From the NCBI RefSeq assembly GCF_000590475.1, contig NZ_CP007441.1, positions 1,362,091 through 1,426,090 of the forward strand: a stretch of 64,000 nucleotides of DNA, written 5' to 3'. Below, in pieces: positions 16,915 to 25,091 of this stretch. Positions within the stretch are counted from its first letter, which is position 1; each line of letters begins with the position of its first letter. The translations under genes were made by a program, and so were the position numbers. This DNA comes from Stutzerimonas stutzeri (GTDB taxonomy: Bacteria > Pseudomonadota > Gammaproteobacteria > Pseudomonadales > Pseudomonadaceae). The notes beneath the pieces were generated by a model. It searched no databases and was not told the DNA's origin. It saw only the letters and a program-made list of their open reading frames with translations.

Positions 16915-17591
16915 ACCACCGCGGACCAGACGACCTGCTGCGCCACGGCACAGGCATGACTTCGCAACGCACCCGTGACCGCCTGATTCAGAGGCTTTAC
17001 GAGGAAGGCCTATCGGATGCGCGCGTACTCGAGGTCATCCGGCGTACGCCGCGCCATCTGTTCGTCGATGAGGCCCTGTCCCATCGCGCCTATGAAGATA
17101 CCGCGCTGCCCATCGGTCACAACCAGACCATTTCGCAACCGTTCATGGTTGCGCGCATGAGCGAACTGTTGCTGGCCGACGGACCGCTCGACAAAGTGTT
17201 GGAGATCGGCACCGGGTCCGGTTACCAGACCGCCGTGCTGGCGCAATTGGTCGAGCGGGTGTTCTCCGTCGAGCGCATCCAGGCACTTCAGGATCGGGCA
17301 AAAGAGCGTTTGGTCGAACTCAAGTTGCGCAACGTGGTCTTTCGCTGGGGTGATGGTTGGGAAGGTTGGCCTGCATTGGCGCCCTATAACGGCATCATCG
17401 TTACCGCGGCGGCAGCCGATGTGCCACAGGCCCTGCTCGATCAACTGGCTCCCGGCGGGCGGCTGGTGATTCCGGTCGGGGTTGGCGAAGTGCAGCAGTT
17501 GATGCTGATCATTCGAGAGGAAGATGGTTTTTCCCGCCACCTGCTGGATACCGTACGCTTTGTGCCGCTGCTCAATGGACCTGTAGTTTGA
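16911..17591 (+). CDS. pcm: Protein-L-isoaspartate O-methyltransferase
   Basis: Pcm methylates abnormal L-isoaspartyl residues using SAM, starting repair of aged proteins; it is classically paired with surE. The SAM-binding motif is VLEIGTGSGYQTAVLA, and substrate-loop residues lie in LPIGHNQTISQP. From the GTG at 16911 it has 226 residues. This start overlaps the surE stop and has a strong GGAGGG site six bases upstream. Pseudomonas homologues usually begin at MTSQRTRDRL (ATG 16956, 211 residues), which has little ribosome-binding site here. The gene itself is certain; the start is a choice. Confidence 0.95.
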   Translation: MNHRGPDDLLRHGTGMTSQRTRDRLIQRLYEEGLSDARVLEVIRRTPRHLFVDEALSHRAYEDTALPIGHNQTISQPFMVARMSELLLADGPLDKVLEIGTGSGYQTAVLAQLVERVFSVERIQALQDRAKERLVELKLRNVVFRWGDGWEGWPALAPYNGIIVTAAAADVPQALLDQLAPGGRLVIPVGVGEVQQLMLIIREEDGFSRHLLDTVRFVPLLNGPVV

Positions 17592-17607
17592 TTCAGCGGA
17601 AGGAAGC

Positions 17608-18543
17608 ATGAAAAACGCGTTGTTGTTGTACGCCAAAGGCATGGCCATGGGCGCGGCTGATGTGGTTCCGGGCGTGTCGGGCGGAACGGTAGCCTTCATC
17701 ACAGGTATCTACGACGAACTGCTGCGCTCCATCGGTGCCGTGCCCAATGCGGTCGGCCCATTGCTGCGTGGTCGCGTTGCCGAAGCGTGGCGTATCGCCA
17801 ATGCGAGCTTTTTGCTGGTGCTGTTCGCCGGCATTCTGACCAGCGTGCTCAGCCTGGCCAAACTGATCACCTACCTGCTGGAACAGCACCCGATTCCGGT
17901 CTGGTCGTTTTTCTTCGGTCTGATTCTGGTTTCGGTGCATCTGGTCAGCAAGGAAATCCAAAGACGCAATGTGTCACGGCTGTTGAGCCTGTGTGTCGGG
18001 ATCGGCTTTGCCTACTGGATCACCGTCGCGGCGCCCATGCAGTGGAGCGCAAGCAGCATCAGTCTGTTCTTTGCCGGAGCCATTGCCATCTGCGCGATGA
18101 TCCTGCCAGGTATTTCCGGCAGCTTCATTCTGGTATTACTTGGCCTGTATCCGGTCATACTGGGTGCCGTTAGGGCATTGGATCTTGGGGTCATGCTGAC
18201 CTTCGCGGCGGGATGTCTTGTCGGCCTGCTAAGTTTCGCTCGCGTGCTGAGCTGGGTATTGCGGCGTTGGCGGGATCTTACCTTGGCGTTTCTGACCGGG
18301 TTGATGCTCGGCTCGCTGAACAAGGTATGGCCCTGGAAGGAAACCTTGACTTGGCGCTTGGATTCCCACGGTAAGCGTGTGCCGCTGCTCGAGCAGAATT
18401 TGCTGCCCGGTACTTATGGCGATCTGACCGGACAAGATCCACAGTTGTTGCTGGCCGTACTGCTGGCAGTAGCTGGCGTTGCCCTTGTGCTCGGGCTCGA
18501 GTGGTTCGCCGGACGGCGTCAGCCACTGGCGGAAACGGTCTGA
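17608..18543 (+). CDS. popT: DUF368 family polyprenyl-phosphate transporter
   Basis: This is a 311-residue polytopic inner-membrane protein with about eight to nine hydrophobic segments. The DUF368 signature is GAADVVPGVSGGTVAFITG at residues 13-31, repeated in inverted style as ILPGISGSFILVLLG at about 166-180. Family members have been shown to be undecaprenyl-phosphate (C55-P) translocases that recycle the cell-wall lipid carrier. The symbol popT is applied by family only. It has a good GGAAGGA ribosome-binding site and follows pcm by 16 bases; nlpD follows by 29 bases. Confidence 0.85.
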   Translation: MKNALLLYAKGMAMGAADVVPGVSGGTVAFITGIYDELLRSIGAVPNAVGPLLRGRVAEAWRIANASFLLVLFAGILTSVLSLAKLITYLLEQHPIPVWSFFFGLILVSVHLVSKEIQRRNVSRLLSLCVGIGFAYWITVAAPMQWSASSISLFFAGAIAICAMILPGISGSFILVLLGLYPVILGAVRALDLGVMLTFAAGCLVGLLSFARVLSWVLRRWRDLTLAFLTGLMLGSLNKVWPWKETLTWRLDSHGKRVPLLEQNLLPGTYGDLTGQDPQLLLAVLLAVAGVALVLGLEWFAGRRQPLAETV

Positions 18544-18572
18544 ACAGTCTTGTCGATCAAAGGGAGCGAGCA

Positions 18573-19406
18573 GTGAAGCTCACAGCCACCATGCGGTGGA
18601 TCAGCACTTCGTCCATCCGCTGCACACTTGCTGTCATTCTGGCGGGTGCGTTGCTTGCCGGGTGTGCCAGCTCACCCTCGGGTGGCGTGCATGTTGTGGA
18701 TCGCAACAGTCGCGATCGTGTGACCAGTGGCCAATACGTCGTCCAGCGCGGCGATACGCTATGGTCGATCGCCTTTCGCTTTGGCTGGGATTGGCGTGAT
18801 CTGGCAAGGGTCAACAGCATTAGCCCTCCTCATGTCATTTATCCGGGCCAGACGATTCGTTTCAGTGGGCAGGCACCACGGGCTGTAGCCACCCGTCCAG
18901 CCCCTCCTGCGCCAAGTTCTAAGCCTGCGGTGGTCGCGACACCGGTCCCGACGCCACCACCGCTGACCCGTCCCAGCGTGCCGGCGCCAAAAACACCCGT
19001 GGCCACGACGCCGGTTACCCCCGTGACTCGCTCCGCAAGCGGCTGGGCCTGGCCTGCGGGCGGTACGGTAATTGGTCGATTTTCCTCAAACGGCAGTTTG
19101 AATAAAGGCATTGATATCGCCGGGGAATTAGGACAGCCTGTTTTAGCTGCTTCTGATGGGGCTGTTGTGTACGCCGGCAGTGGTTTACGGGGTTACGGCG
19201 AACTTGTGATCATCAAGCACAGCGATACCTATGTAAGTGCCTACGGTCACAACCGCAGGCTGCTGGTTCAGGAGGGTCAACAAGTCAAGGCTGGGCAGAG
19301 AATTGCCGAGATGGGATCGACTGGAACCGACCGGGTGAAGCTGCATTTCGAGATTCGCCGCCAAGGCAAACCCGTAGATCCTCTGCAATACCTACCCAAG
19401 CGCTGA
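18573..19406 (+). CDS. nlpD: Murein hydrolase activator NlpD (LysM/LytM lipoprotein)
   Basis: NlpD is an outer-membrane lipoprotein that activates an amidase for daughter-cell separation. From the GTG at 18573 (GGGAG site seven bases before) it has 277 residues. It has a signal peptide with lipobox LLAGCAS (Cys near residue 30), a LysM domain at about 50-95 (YVVQRGDTLWSIAFRFGW), a Pro/Thr-rich linker, and a LytM domain at about 165-275. The LytM domain has NKGIDIAG where active peptidases have His-x-Gly-x-Asp, so it is degenerate and fits an activator rather than an enzyme. The main rpoS promoter normally lies within nlpD. Confidence 0.95.
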   Translation: MKLTATMRWISTSSIRCTLAVILAGALLAGCASSPSGGVHVVDRNSRDRVTSGQYVVQRGDTLWSIAFRFGWDWRDLARVNSISPPHVIYPGQTIRFSGQAPRAVATRPAPPAPSSKPAVVATPVPTPPPLTRPSVPAPKTPVATTPVTPVTRSASGWAWPAGGTVIGRFSSNGSLNKGIDIAGELGQPVLAASDGAVVYAGSGLRGYGELVIIKHSDTYVSAYGHNRRLLVQEGQQVKAGQRIAEMGSTGTDRVKLHFEIRRQGKPVDPLQYLPKR

Positions 19407-19507
19407 TTTGTATTGTTTTCCTGTTCCGGCACTAGGAGGGGCTTGAGCGTTATCAGGGAATGTGTGTCGCCCGAGCCTGTTGTCGAACTCAGAACAGGAA
19501 AACAATA

Positions 19508-20506
19508 ATGGCTCTCAAAAAAGAAGTGCCGGAGTTTGACGTAGACGATGCCGTTCTACTCATGGAACCGCCCGCGGAGGTCGATCCAATCGATGACCTG
19601 CCTCGCGTCGGTTCAGCGGGCACCCGATCCAAGACCGCGACTGTCAAGCAACACAAGTTCATCGACTACACCCGGGCGCTTGACGCCACTCAGCTATACC
19701 TCAATGAAATCGGATTTTCTCCTCTCCTGACCCCCGAGCAAGAAGTGCATTACGCACGTCTGGCACAAAAGGGCGATCCGGCGGGGCGCAAGCGCATGAT
19801 CGAAAGCAACCTGCGTTTGGTGGTGAAGATCGCGCGGCGCTACGTAAACCGGGGGCTGTCGCTGCTGGACCTGGTCGAGGAGGGCAACCTTGGGCTGATT
19901 CGGGCCGTCGAGAAATTCGACCCTGAGCGTGGTTTTCGTTTTTCCACCTACGCCACGTGGTGGATTCGCCAGACCATCGAGCGGGCGATCATGAATCAGA
20001 CCCGCACCATTCGCCTGCCGATACACGTGGTCAAGGAACTGAACGTCTACCTGCGCGCTGCTCGCGAGCTGACGCAGAAGCTCGACCATGAACCCAGCCC
20101 GGAGGAGATCGCAAATCTACTCGAGAAGCCGGTTGCAGAGGTCAAGCGAATGCTGGGGCTGAACGAGCGTGTGACCTCGGTGGATGTGTCGCTAGGACCG
20201 GACACGGACAAGACATTGCTCGACACCCTGACCGATGATCGGCCGAGCGATCCCTGCGATTTGCTGCTTGACGATGATCTGTCGGAGAGCATCGACCAAT
20301 GGCTGTCCGATCTGACCGAGAAGCAACGTGAAGTAGTCATCCGGCGCTTCGGTTTGCGTGGCCATGAGAGCTGCACGCTGGAGGAAGTGGGCCAGGAAAT
20401 CGGCCTGACCCGTGAGCGTGTACGGCAGATCCAGGTCGAGGCACTCAAGCGCTTGCGCGAGATCCTCGAGCGCAACGGCCTGTCGAGCGAATCCCTGTTC
20501 CGTTAA
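19508..20506 (+). CDS. rpoS: RNA polymerase sigma factor RpoS (sigma-38)
   Basis: RpoS is the stationary-phase and general stress sigma factor. The 332-residue protein begins MALKKEVPEFDVDDAVL. Region 2 shows LIEEGNLGLI-type sequence (LVEEGNLGLIRAVEKFDPERG) and FSTYATWWIRQTIERA; region 4 shows TLEEVGQEIGLTRERVRQIQ. The start at ATG 19508 is the Pseudomonas one; the frame continues to 19460 without support. A terminator lies 12 bases after the stop, then the RsmZ-type RNA. The surE-pcm-popT-nlpD-rpoS order groups stationary-phase functions. Confidence 0.99.
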   Translation: MALKKEVPEFDVDDAVLLMEPPAEVDPIDDLPRVGSAGTRSKTATVKQHKFIDYTRALDATQLYLNEIGFSPLLTPEQEVHYARLAQKGDPAGRKRMIESNLRLVVKIARRYVNRGLSLLDLVEEGNLGLIRAVEKFDPERGFRFSTYATWWIRQTIERAIMNQTRTIRLPIHVVKELNVYLRAARELTQKLDHEPSPEEIANLLEKPVAEVKRMLGLNERVTSVDVSLGPDTDKTLLDTLTDDRPSDPCDLLLDDDLSESIDQWLSDLTEKQREVVIRRFGLRGHESCTLEEVGQEIGLTRERVRQIQVEALKRLREILERNGLSSESLFR

Positions 20507-20518
20507 CGTCCCGTACCG

Positions 20519-20551
20519 CCCCTTGCCCGAGCGGCAAGGGGTACATTTTTT
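20519..20551 (+). terminator. Rho-independent terminator after rpoS
   Basis: A perfect 9-bp stem CCCCTTGCC/GGCAAGGGG (20519-20527 with 20533-20541) is followed by TACA and six T. Confidence 0.85.
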
Positions 20552-20686
20552 CATTTCTCATTTCTCATTTCCTATTTCTTACCCGTTATGGGTACTTGCT
20601 GCGGTGCCTTTCGATTGAGGATGGACACGGCTCAATCGATAGGGTTAACCCTAGCTCGGCCGTTTTTCCGTTGAAGCTTGTCGGCA

Positions 20687-20704
20687 TGTAAGCATTCGCT
20701 TACA
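20687..20704 (+). promoter_or_regulatory. GacA upstream activating sequence
   Basis: TGTAAG-CATTCG-CTTACA is a perfect copy of the GacA response-regulator box (TGTAAG-N6-CTTACA). Its centre is about 180 bases before the predicted rsmZ start, the spacing known for Pseudomonas rsmY/rsmZ promoters. A further half site TGTAAG follows at 20710. The AT-rich stretch between the box and the promoter (20755-20820) fits the linker region described for these promoters. Confidence 0.9.
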
Positions 20705-20874
20705 CGACGTGTAAGCAATGCCCGAAAAAGCACCCAAGAAGATCGCCTTTGAGAAAAATTAAACGGCTATGTTTTTGATTAATAAAGAGATTTATAAATA
20801 GTAAAATAAAGACCCAATTGCCATCATGCATTTTTCCGAGTTGCTGTTGTCGTTCAAAGCCTTAACATCGCATC

Positions 20875-21013
20875 CGTACTTAAGGACAAGTACAGCCGGC
20901 AAGGATGTCGGTCTGGACCAGCCGCTGGATGCGGTTTCATCAGGACGGTGAGCAGGAAACAAAGGGAAGTAGGGAAGGAGGCGGGCGGGGCTTAAACCCC
21001 GCCCCTTTTTTTT
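20875..21013 (+). ncRNA. rsmZ: RsmZ-type regulatory RNA (sequesters RsmA/CsrA)
   Basis: The RNA is predicted from a promoter (TTGCTG at 20841, TAACAT at 20863, 16-base spacer) to a terminator (GGGCGGGG/CCCCGCCC at 20983-20990 and 20997-21004, then eight T). It has at least eight GGA motifs. Several lie in hairpin loops: GTACTT-AAGGAC-AAGTAC (20876-20893), CCGGC-AAGGAT-GTCGG (20896-20911), CCGC-TGGAT-GCGG, and TCATC-AGGAC-GGTGA; the rest lie in a purine-rich linker. This is the design of RsmZ RNAs that titrate RsmA. Position downstream of rpoS matches Pseudomonas rsmZ. The exact 5' end is estimated. Confidence 0.85.
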
Positions 21014-21095
21014 GCCCGCGATTGGGGGGCGGCTTACTGAACGACGGTTCAGCTGGGTGGCCTAAGTTTGGTGATTAAACTCAAAGGAGATCACC

Positions 21096-21242
21096 ATGAG
21101 CGGCAACGACCCGAACGAATCTACCCAACCTGGGCAAGAGCAGGAAGACGAGATCAAACGTCGTCCAGACGAAGCTGATGAAGATCAACTGGATGAAGCA
21201 CTGGAAGAAACCTTTCCAGCAAGCGATCCCATTTCACCGTAG
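21096..21242 (+). CDS. Small acidic protein with C-terminal ETFPASDPISP motif
   Basis: This is a 48-residue, strongly acidic, probably unstructured protein starting MSGNDPNESTQPGQEQEDEI. Its end, LDEALEETFPASDPISP, matches a motif that recurs at the C-terminus of small uncharacterised bacterial proteins. The ATG has an AAAGGAGA site five bases upstream, which supports translation. It lies 82 bases after the rsmZ terminator, convergent with the Nudix gene, with only six bases between the stops. The function is not known. Codon use and the strong ribosome-binding site argue that it is real despite its size. Confidence 0.75.
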   Translation: MSGNDPNESTQPGQEQEDEIKRRPDEADEDQLDEALEETFPASDPISP

Positions 21243-21248
21243 CCTTGA

Positions 21249-21686
21249 TCAGCACCGAATGGTGTTTTCAGTATCTTTTTCAGCCAGACGCTGGATAAGC
21301 GCGGGGAGCACCTGTTCGCGCAGCAGTGGAGCGAGATGCTCTTGGTGCTGCGCCTGCACTTCAAACCAGTCCAGCACCTCGATCTCTGCCTGAGCCCGTA
21401 CCTTGCCTTTCAGATGAGCGAAGAAGACATCGGCCTGCACCCAGTGGTCCGGCTCGTTGGCTGCACGTGCCTGAAAATGGCCCAGCGATCGCAGCTGCGA
21501 CGCGTCTATCCCCAGATTCAGTTCCTCTCGAAGCTCACGCCTGAGCGCCTGCAATGGAGTTTCCTCAGCTTCTATCTTGCCGCCGGGCAGCATGAACATA
21601 CGAGTGCCGCGCTTGCGTACGATCAATATCCTGCCGGTTTCATCGAGCAGGCAAGCCGTGGCAATTTTCAGAACGTTGGAGGTCAT
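21249..21686 (-). CDS. Nudix hydrolase
   Basis: This 145-residue protein has a full Nudix box at about residues 36-58: GGKIEAEETPLQALRRELRE followed by EL, with the metal-binding Glu residues in place. Nudix enzymes cleave nucleoside diphosphates linked to another group; the substrate here cannot be named. KIATACLLDETGRILIVRKRG is the usual N-terminal strand. The start lies inside the end of the upstream GNAT gene (47-base overlap) with an AGAGAG site five bases before, so the two are translationally linked. Confidence 0.92.
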   Translation of the reverse strand: MTSNVLKIATACLLDETGRILIVRKRGTRMFMLPGGKIEAEETPLQALRRELREELNLGIDASQLRSLGHFQARAANEPDHWVQADVFFAHLKGKVRAQAEIEVLDWFEVQAQHQEHLAPLLREQVLPALIQRLAEKDTENTIRC

Positions 21687-22104
21687 GCAATCTCTCTTTA
21701 TCGTGCCATAGCGCCACGAGCGTCTTGTTTCGGTTGTAACGACGCAGGCGGGAGGCCAATGCCTCAGGCAGTGTCGTGGGTTCGCTGAAGCCCAGTTGTT
21801 GGTAAAACGCCGCTAGCTTGGGTTCACAAAACAGCCAGACAGGGCCTCCGCAGTCGGCCAAGGCCTGGGCCATCAACCGTTTCGCCAGACCATGGTGGCG
21901 CCGGCTTGGCGCGACCAGTAACCCAGTCAGCCAGTGGCCGTTGGCAACGGGGCTCAGACATAACCCCGCAACGATCTCCGCATGTCCCGCGACCCAACAA
22001 TTCGCCCCGGCTGGCACACGCATGTGGGTGCCATGGGCTCGGTAGAATTTATTAAGCAAAGGTTGGCGTGCAGCCGGAAGCTGACGTAGCTGAAATTCGG
22101 ACAT
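21640..22104 (-). CDS. GNAT family N-acetyltransferase
   Basis: This is a 154-residue acetyltransferase fold. The acetyl-CoA site (motif A) reads GLLVAPSRRHHGLAKRLMAQAL at about residues 80-101, a slightly altered Q/R-x-x-G-x-G/A loop. The middle strand PVWLFCEPKLAAFYQQLGF is the classic late-motif helix. The substrate is unknown. It shares 47 bases with the downstream Nudix gene in a different frame, an unusually long overlap. Both are likely one transcript leaving from about 22150. Confidence 0.85.
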   Translation of the reverse strand: MSEFQLRQLPAARQPLLNKFYRAHGTHMRVPAGANCWVAGHAEIVAGLCLSPVANGHWLTGLLVAPSRRHHGLAKRLMAQALADCGGPVWLFCEPKLAAFYQQLGFSEPTTLPEALASRLRRYNRNKTLVALWHDKERLHDLQRSENCHGLPAR

Positions 22105-22273
22105 GAACGGTACCTGACGACGCTGCGCATGGTAACCGATGCTTGCCTAAGCAAGGTTATCAGCGCGCTCCGTCTGGCTGAGCGGATCGTTCGATCCGCT
22201 CATCCGAGGGATGCAATTTTTCGCCGTTTCGTAGGTTCTTAAGCGAACAGCCCTCCAGCACGGACATAACAAT

Positions 22274-24217
22274 ATGTTGGATCTAGCGATAGTGGCGGCT
22301 TTCATCCTCTATGGTCTGGGTTCTGGCTTGCGCGCACGCGGCAAGGCGTCGCAGAGCCTCGACGAATATTTTCTCGCTGGTAGAACGATCAAGGGCTGGA
22401 AGGCGGGCTTTTCCATGGCCGCGACTCAGTTCGCCGCCGATACGCCTCTGCTGGTGACCGGCCTGGTTGCTACCGCTGGCGTCTTTGCTCTATGGCGCCT
22501 ATGGATCTACGGTCTTGCATTCCTGCTGATGGCGTTCGTGTTTGCGGTGGGCTGGCGGCGTGCCGGGGTATTGACCGATGCCGAGCTGACTCGCGTGCGA
22601 TATAGCGGCAAGGGCGTCACTCCGCTGCGTTTGCTCAAGGCAATCTATTACGGCACGGTGATCAACTGCGTTGTGCTTGCGATGGTGCTGGTAGCAGCCA
22701 TCCGCATCGCCGAGGTGTTCCTGCCTTGGCATCTGTGGCTGCCCGTAGGGCTCTACGAGCCCATTGTGAGTTTCGTTTCCAGTGCCGGGATTCAGCTTGG
22801 CGAGAGCATCACCGGACTGAGCCCGGCGATGATGAGCGCCAATAACCTGATATCTATTCTCCTGATCCTCGCGTTCACCGCGATGTATTCGATTACCGGT
22901 GGATTGCGGGCCGTGGTCCAGACGGATGTGATGCAGTTCAGCTTGGCCATGATAGGCACGTTGCTATATGCCTGGTTCGTCGTTGATGCCGCTGGTGGCC
23001 TAGGTGGGCTGACGGATCGCATTGTCGACCTTTATGGCGCCGATCAGGCCAGCAAGATGTTGTCCTTCGCACCGCCTGCCGATGCAGGCGAGGCACTGAT
23101 GCCGTTTTTGGTGATTGTCGGACTGCAATGGTTTTTTCAGATGAATTCCGACGGTACCGGCTATCTCGCGCAAAGAAGCATGGCGTGCCCGACCGATCGC
23201 GACGCCCGTATAGCGGGCCTGGTGTTTACCTGGTTACAGATCTTTCTGCGCAGCCTGTTCTGGATGGCAATTGCGATCGGACTGCTGGTGCTTTATCCGT
23301 TCACGCCAGGAGAAATGGCCGGCGACGGTTTTACCGCAGGGCGAGAAGCGCTCTTTGTGCGAGGCATCGAAGATCTGCTGCCGCCGGGAGTGCGCGGCTT
23401 GATGTTGGTTGGCCTGCTGGCGGCACTGGCTTCCACCGTCGATACGCACCTTAACTGGGGCGCCTCCTACTGGAGTAATGACGTCTATGGAGGCGTGTTT
23501 GCACCACATGTGCTGAAGCGCAAGCCACGGGACCGCGAATTGGTGATTGTGGCGCGGTTGTCCAACGTGCTGATTCTAGTCATCGCGATGATCATCATGG
23601 CGAACCTGGGCTCGATCCAGACGGCCTGGTTCATCTCGCTACTGTTCGGCGCAGGGATGGGATCAGTGCTGGTGCTGCGGTGGCTCTGGGAACGTATCAA
23701 TCTCTACTCTGAGCTGACCGCAATGGGCGTCTCGCTGATCACTGCGCCTGTGCTGCTTTACTATCTGGGCACCGATCCGGAGCGCGAGTGGGTGCGCCTC
23801 GGCATCATGGCATTGGTCACCACGACCGCAGCCATCCTGGTCACCTTCGTCACGCCGGCGACCGACGATGCGACGCTCAAGCGCTTCTACCACCGGGTAC
23901 GCCCGTTTGGCTTCTGGCAGCACGCGGCGATGCTCAACGGCGTAGCCGCAGCGGTGTCGGTCAGAGCACTTGGTACGCGGCTGTCAGCCGTTGCGATTAC
24001 AGCCGTTTCGCTATTCTCCCTGCTGGTCGGCGTGGGTCGCTTGATGTTTCCTTCGCCGGAGGGCAGCGCCGTACTCGGCTGGGTATGCGTGGCGCTAGGC
24101 TTGTTGTTGATACCAGTATGGCTACGTATTGCCATGGGGCGGCAGTTCGACAGCGATCCGGAAGATGAGCCATTGCCAGACGATTCGACGAAAGGCATTA
24201 GCGCTCGGTACGACTGA
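22274..24217 (+). CDS. Sodium:solute symporter family transporter
   Basis: This 647-residue inner-membrane protein has about 13 hydrophobic segments and an SSS-family plan. SLDEYFLAGRTIKGW lies at about residues 28-42, AATQFAADTPLLVTGLV in the first-helix region, and SITGGLRAVVQTDVMQF at about 203-219. The repeat regions and long loop TGYLAQRSMACPTDRDARIAGL follow the family. Such proteins use the sodium gradient to import sugars, amino acids, acetate or other small solutes; the substrate cannot be told here. No metabolic genes flank it. A short acidic cytoplasmic tail (DSDPEDEPLPDDS) ends the protein. Confidence 0.9.
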   Translation: MLDLAIVAAFILYGLGSGLRARGKASQSLDEYFLAGRTIKGWKAGFSMAATQFAADTPLLVTGLVATAGVFALWRLWIYGLAFLLMAFVFAVGWRRAGVLTDAELTRVRYSGKGVTPLRLLKAIYYGTVINCVVLAMVLVAAIRIAEVFLPWHLWLPVGLYEPIVSFVSSAGIQLGESITGLSPAMMSANNLISILLILAFTAMYSITGGLRAVVQTDVMQFSLAMIGTLLYAWFVVDAAGGLGGLTDRIVDLYGADQASKMLSFAPPADAGEALMPFLVIVGLQWFFQMNSDGTGYLAQRSMACPTDRDARIAGLVFTWLQIFLRSLFWMAIAIGLLVLYPFTPGEMAGDGFTAGREALFVRGIEDLLPPGVRGLMLVGLLAALASTVDTHLNWGASYWSNDVYGGVFAPHVLKRKPRDRELVIVARLSNVLILVIAMIIMANLGSIQTAWFISLLFGAGMGSVLVLRWLWERINLYSELTAMGVSLITAPVLLYYLGTDPEREWVRLGIMALVTTTAAILVTFVTPATDDATLKRFYHRVRPFGFWQHAAMLNGVAAAVSVRALGTRLSAVAITAVSLFSLLVGVGRLMFPSPEGSAVLGWVCVALGLLLIPVWLRIAMGRQFDSDPEDEPLPDDSTKGISARYD

Positions 24218-24495
24218 TACATCGCCGTTTGGGTATTGGATTGCTGGAATAGTCGTTTCGTTAGTTCTGCAGTATGCTGTTTCGTTTGTTTTTAGCTGCT
24301 TGTATTTACGTTGTGGAATTGCTGTTTTTGGTTATAAATAACGAAGCGGAATCCTGAGTAAATTTCGTTAATAAACAATGGTTTGCCTTGCATACCTAAA
24401 ATAAAATGAACAGTTGGTGTACGCCTGGGTCACTAACTATGCGCATCGCGTAATTGCGTATTCCGCCATAGCTAGCAAGAACAAGAGGTGTTGTC

Positions 24496-25011
24496 ATGAA
24501 CCGACTTTTCAAAACTTCCCTTCTGGTAGCCGCCATGTTTCCAACGTTCGCAATTGCCGCTCCGGTGGCAGGCGATCATGAAGTTACCTTGAGCGGCGCG
24601 GGCAGTAGTGATAAGGACTTCGACGATACGGTGTTCTCCGTACAGGGCAGTTGGGGTACTTATTTGAGTGAGGCTTCCATATGGGGCATCCGGCAAACCG
24701 TAAATGCACGTGACTCCGAAGGAGAAAGTGTCCAGTTCGACGGCTCTACCCGTGTGTTTTATGACTATCATTTCGGTAGCGGCAAGACCCGTCCGTTTAT
24801 CGGTGTAAGTGCCGGTGGTATATACGGCGAGGAGGTTGACGAGACGTTCATGGGCGGCCCCGAACTTGGTATCAAATACTGGGTTCAGGACAAGACCTTC
24901 GTCACAGCGATGGCTGAATACCAATTCCTGTTTAAGAGCGGGAGCGATGCGCGCGATCGCTACGACGATGGTGCGTTCTTCTACAGCGTTGGTATTGGTT
25001 ACAACTATTGA
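24496..25011 (+). CDS. Outer-membrane beta-barrel protein
   Basis: This 171-residue exported protein has a signal peptide at 1-21 (MNRLFKTSLLVAAMFPTFAIA, cut before APVAGD). The mature part alternates polar and aromatic residues in short strands and ends in GIGYNY; a terminal aromatic is the mark recognised by the BAM machinery. The size suggests an eight-stranded OmpA/OmpW-like or porin-family barrel. It has AAGAGGTG as ribosome-binding site. The 278 bases before it (24218-24495) hold no gene and are markedly AT-rich with short poly-T and poly-A tracts, which could be a regulated promoter. The function is unknown. Confidence 0.8.
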   Translation: MNRLFKTSLLVAAMFPTFAIAAPVAGDHEVTLSGAGSSDKDFDDTVFSVQGSWGTYLSEASIWGIRQTVNARDSEGESVQFDGSTRVFYDYHFGSGKTRPFIGVSAGGIYGEEVDETFMGGPELGIKYWVQDKTFVTAMAEYQFLFKSGSDARDRYDDGAFFYSVGIGYNY

Positions 25012-25091
25012 GGCTGGCGAGTGCGATGCCCCTGCGGCATCGCACTCCGTCTTTTTTGGCTGATTGCTTTTTATTGGGCCGAGCGGTTCGA

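Noticed and set aside
20551..20585. TCATTTC direct repeats after the rpoS terminator
   Set aside because: Three short pyrimidine repeats without spacers; not a CRISPR or known repeat element.
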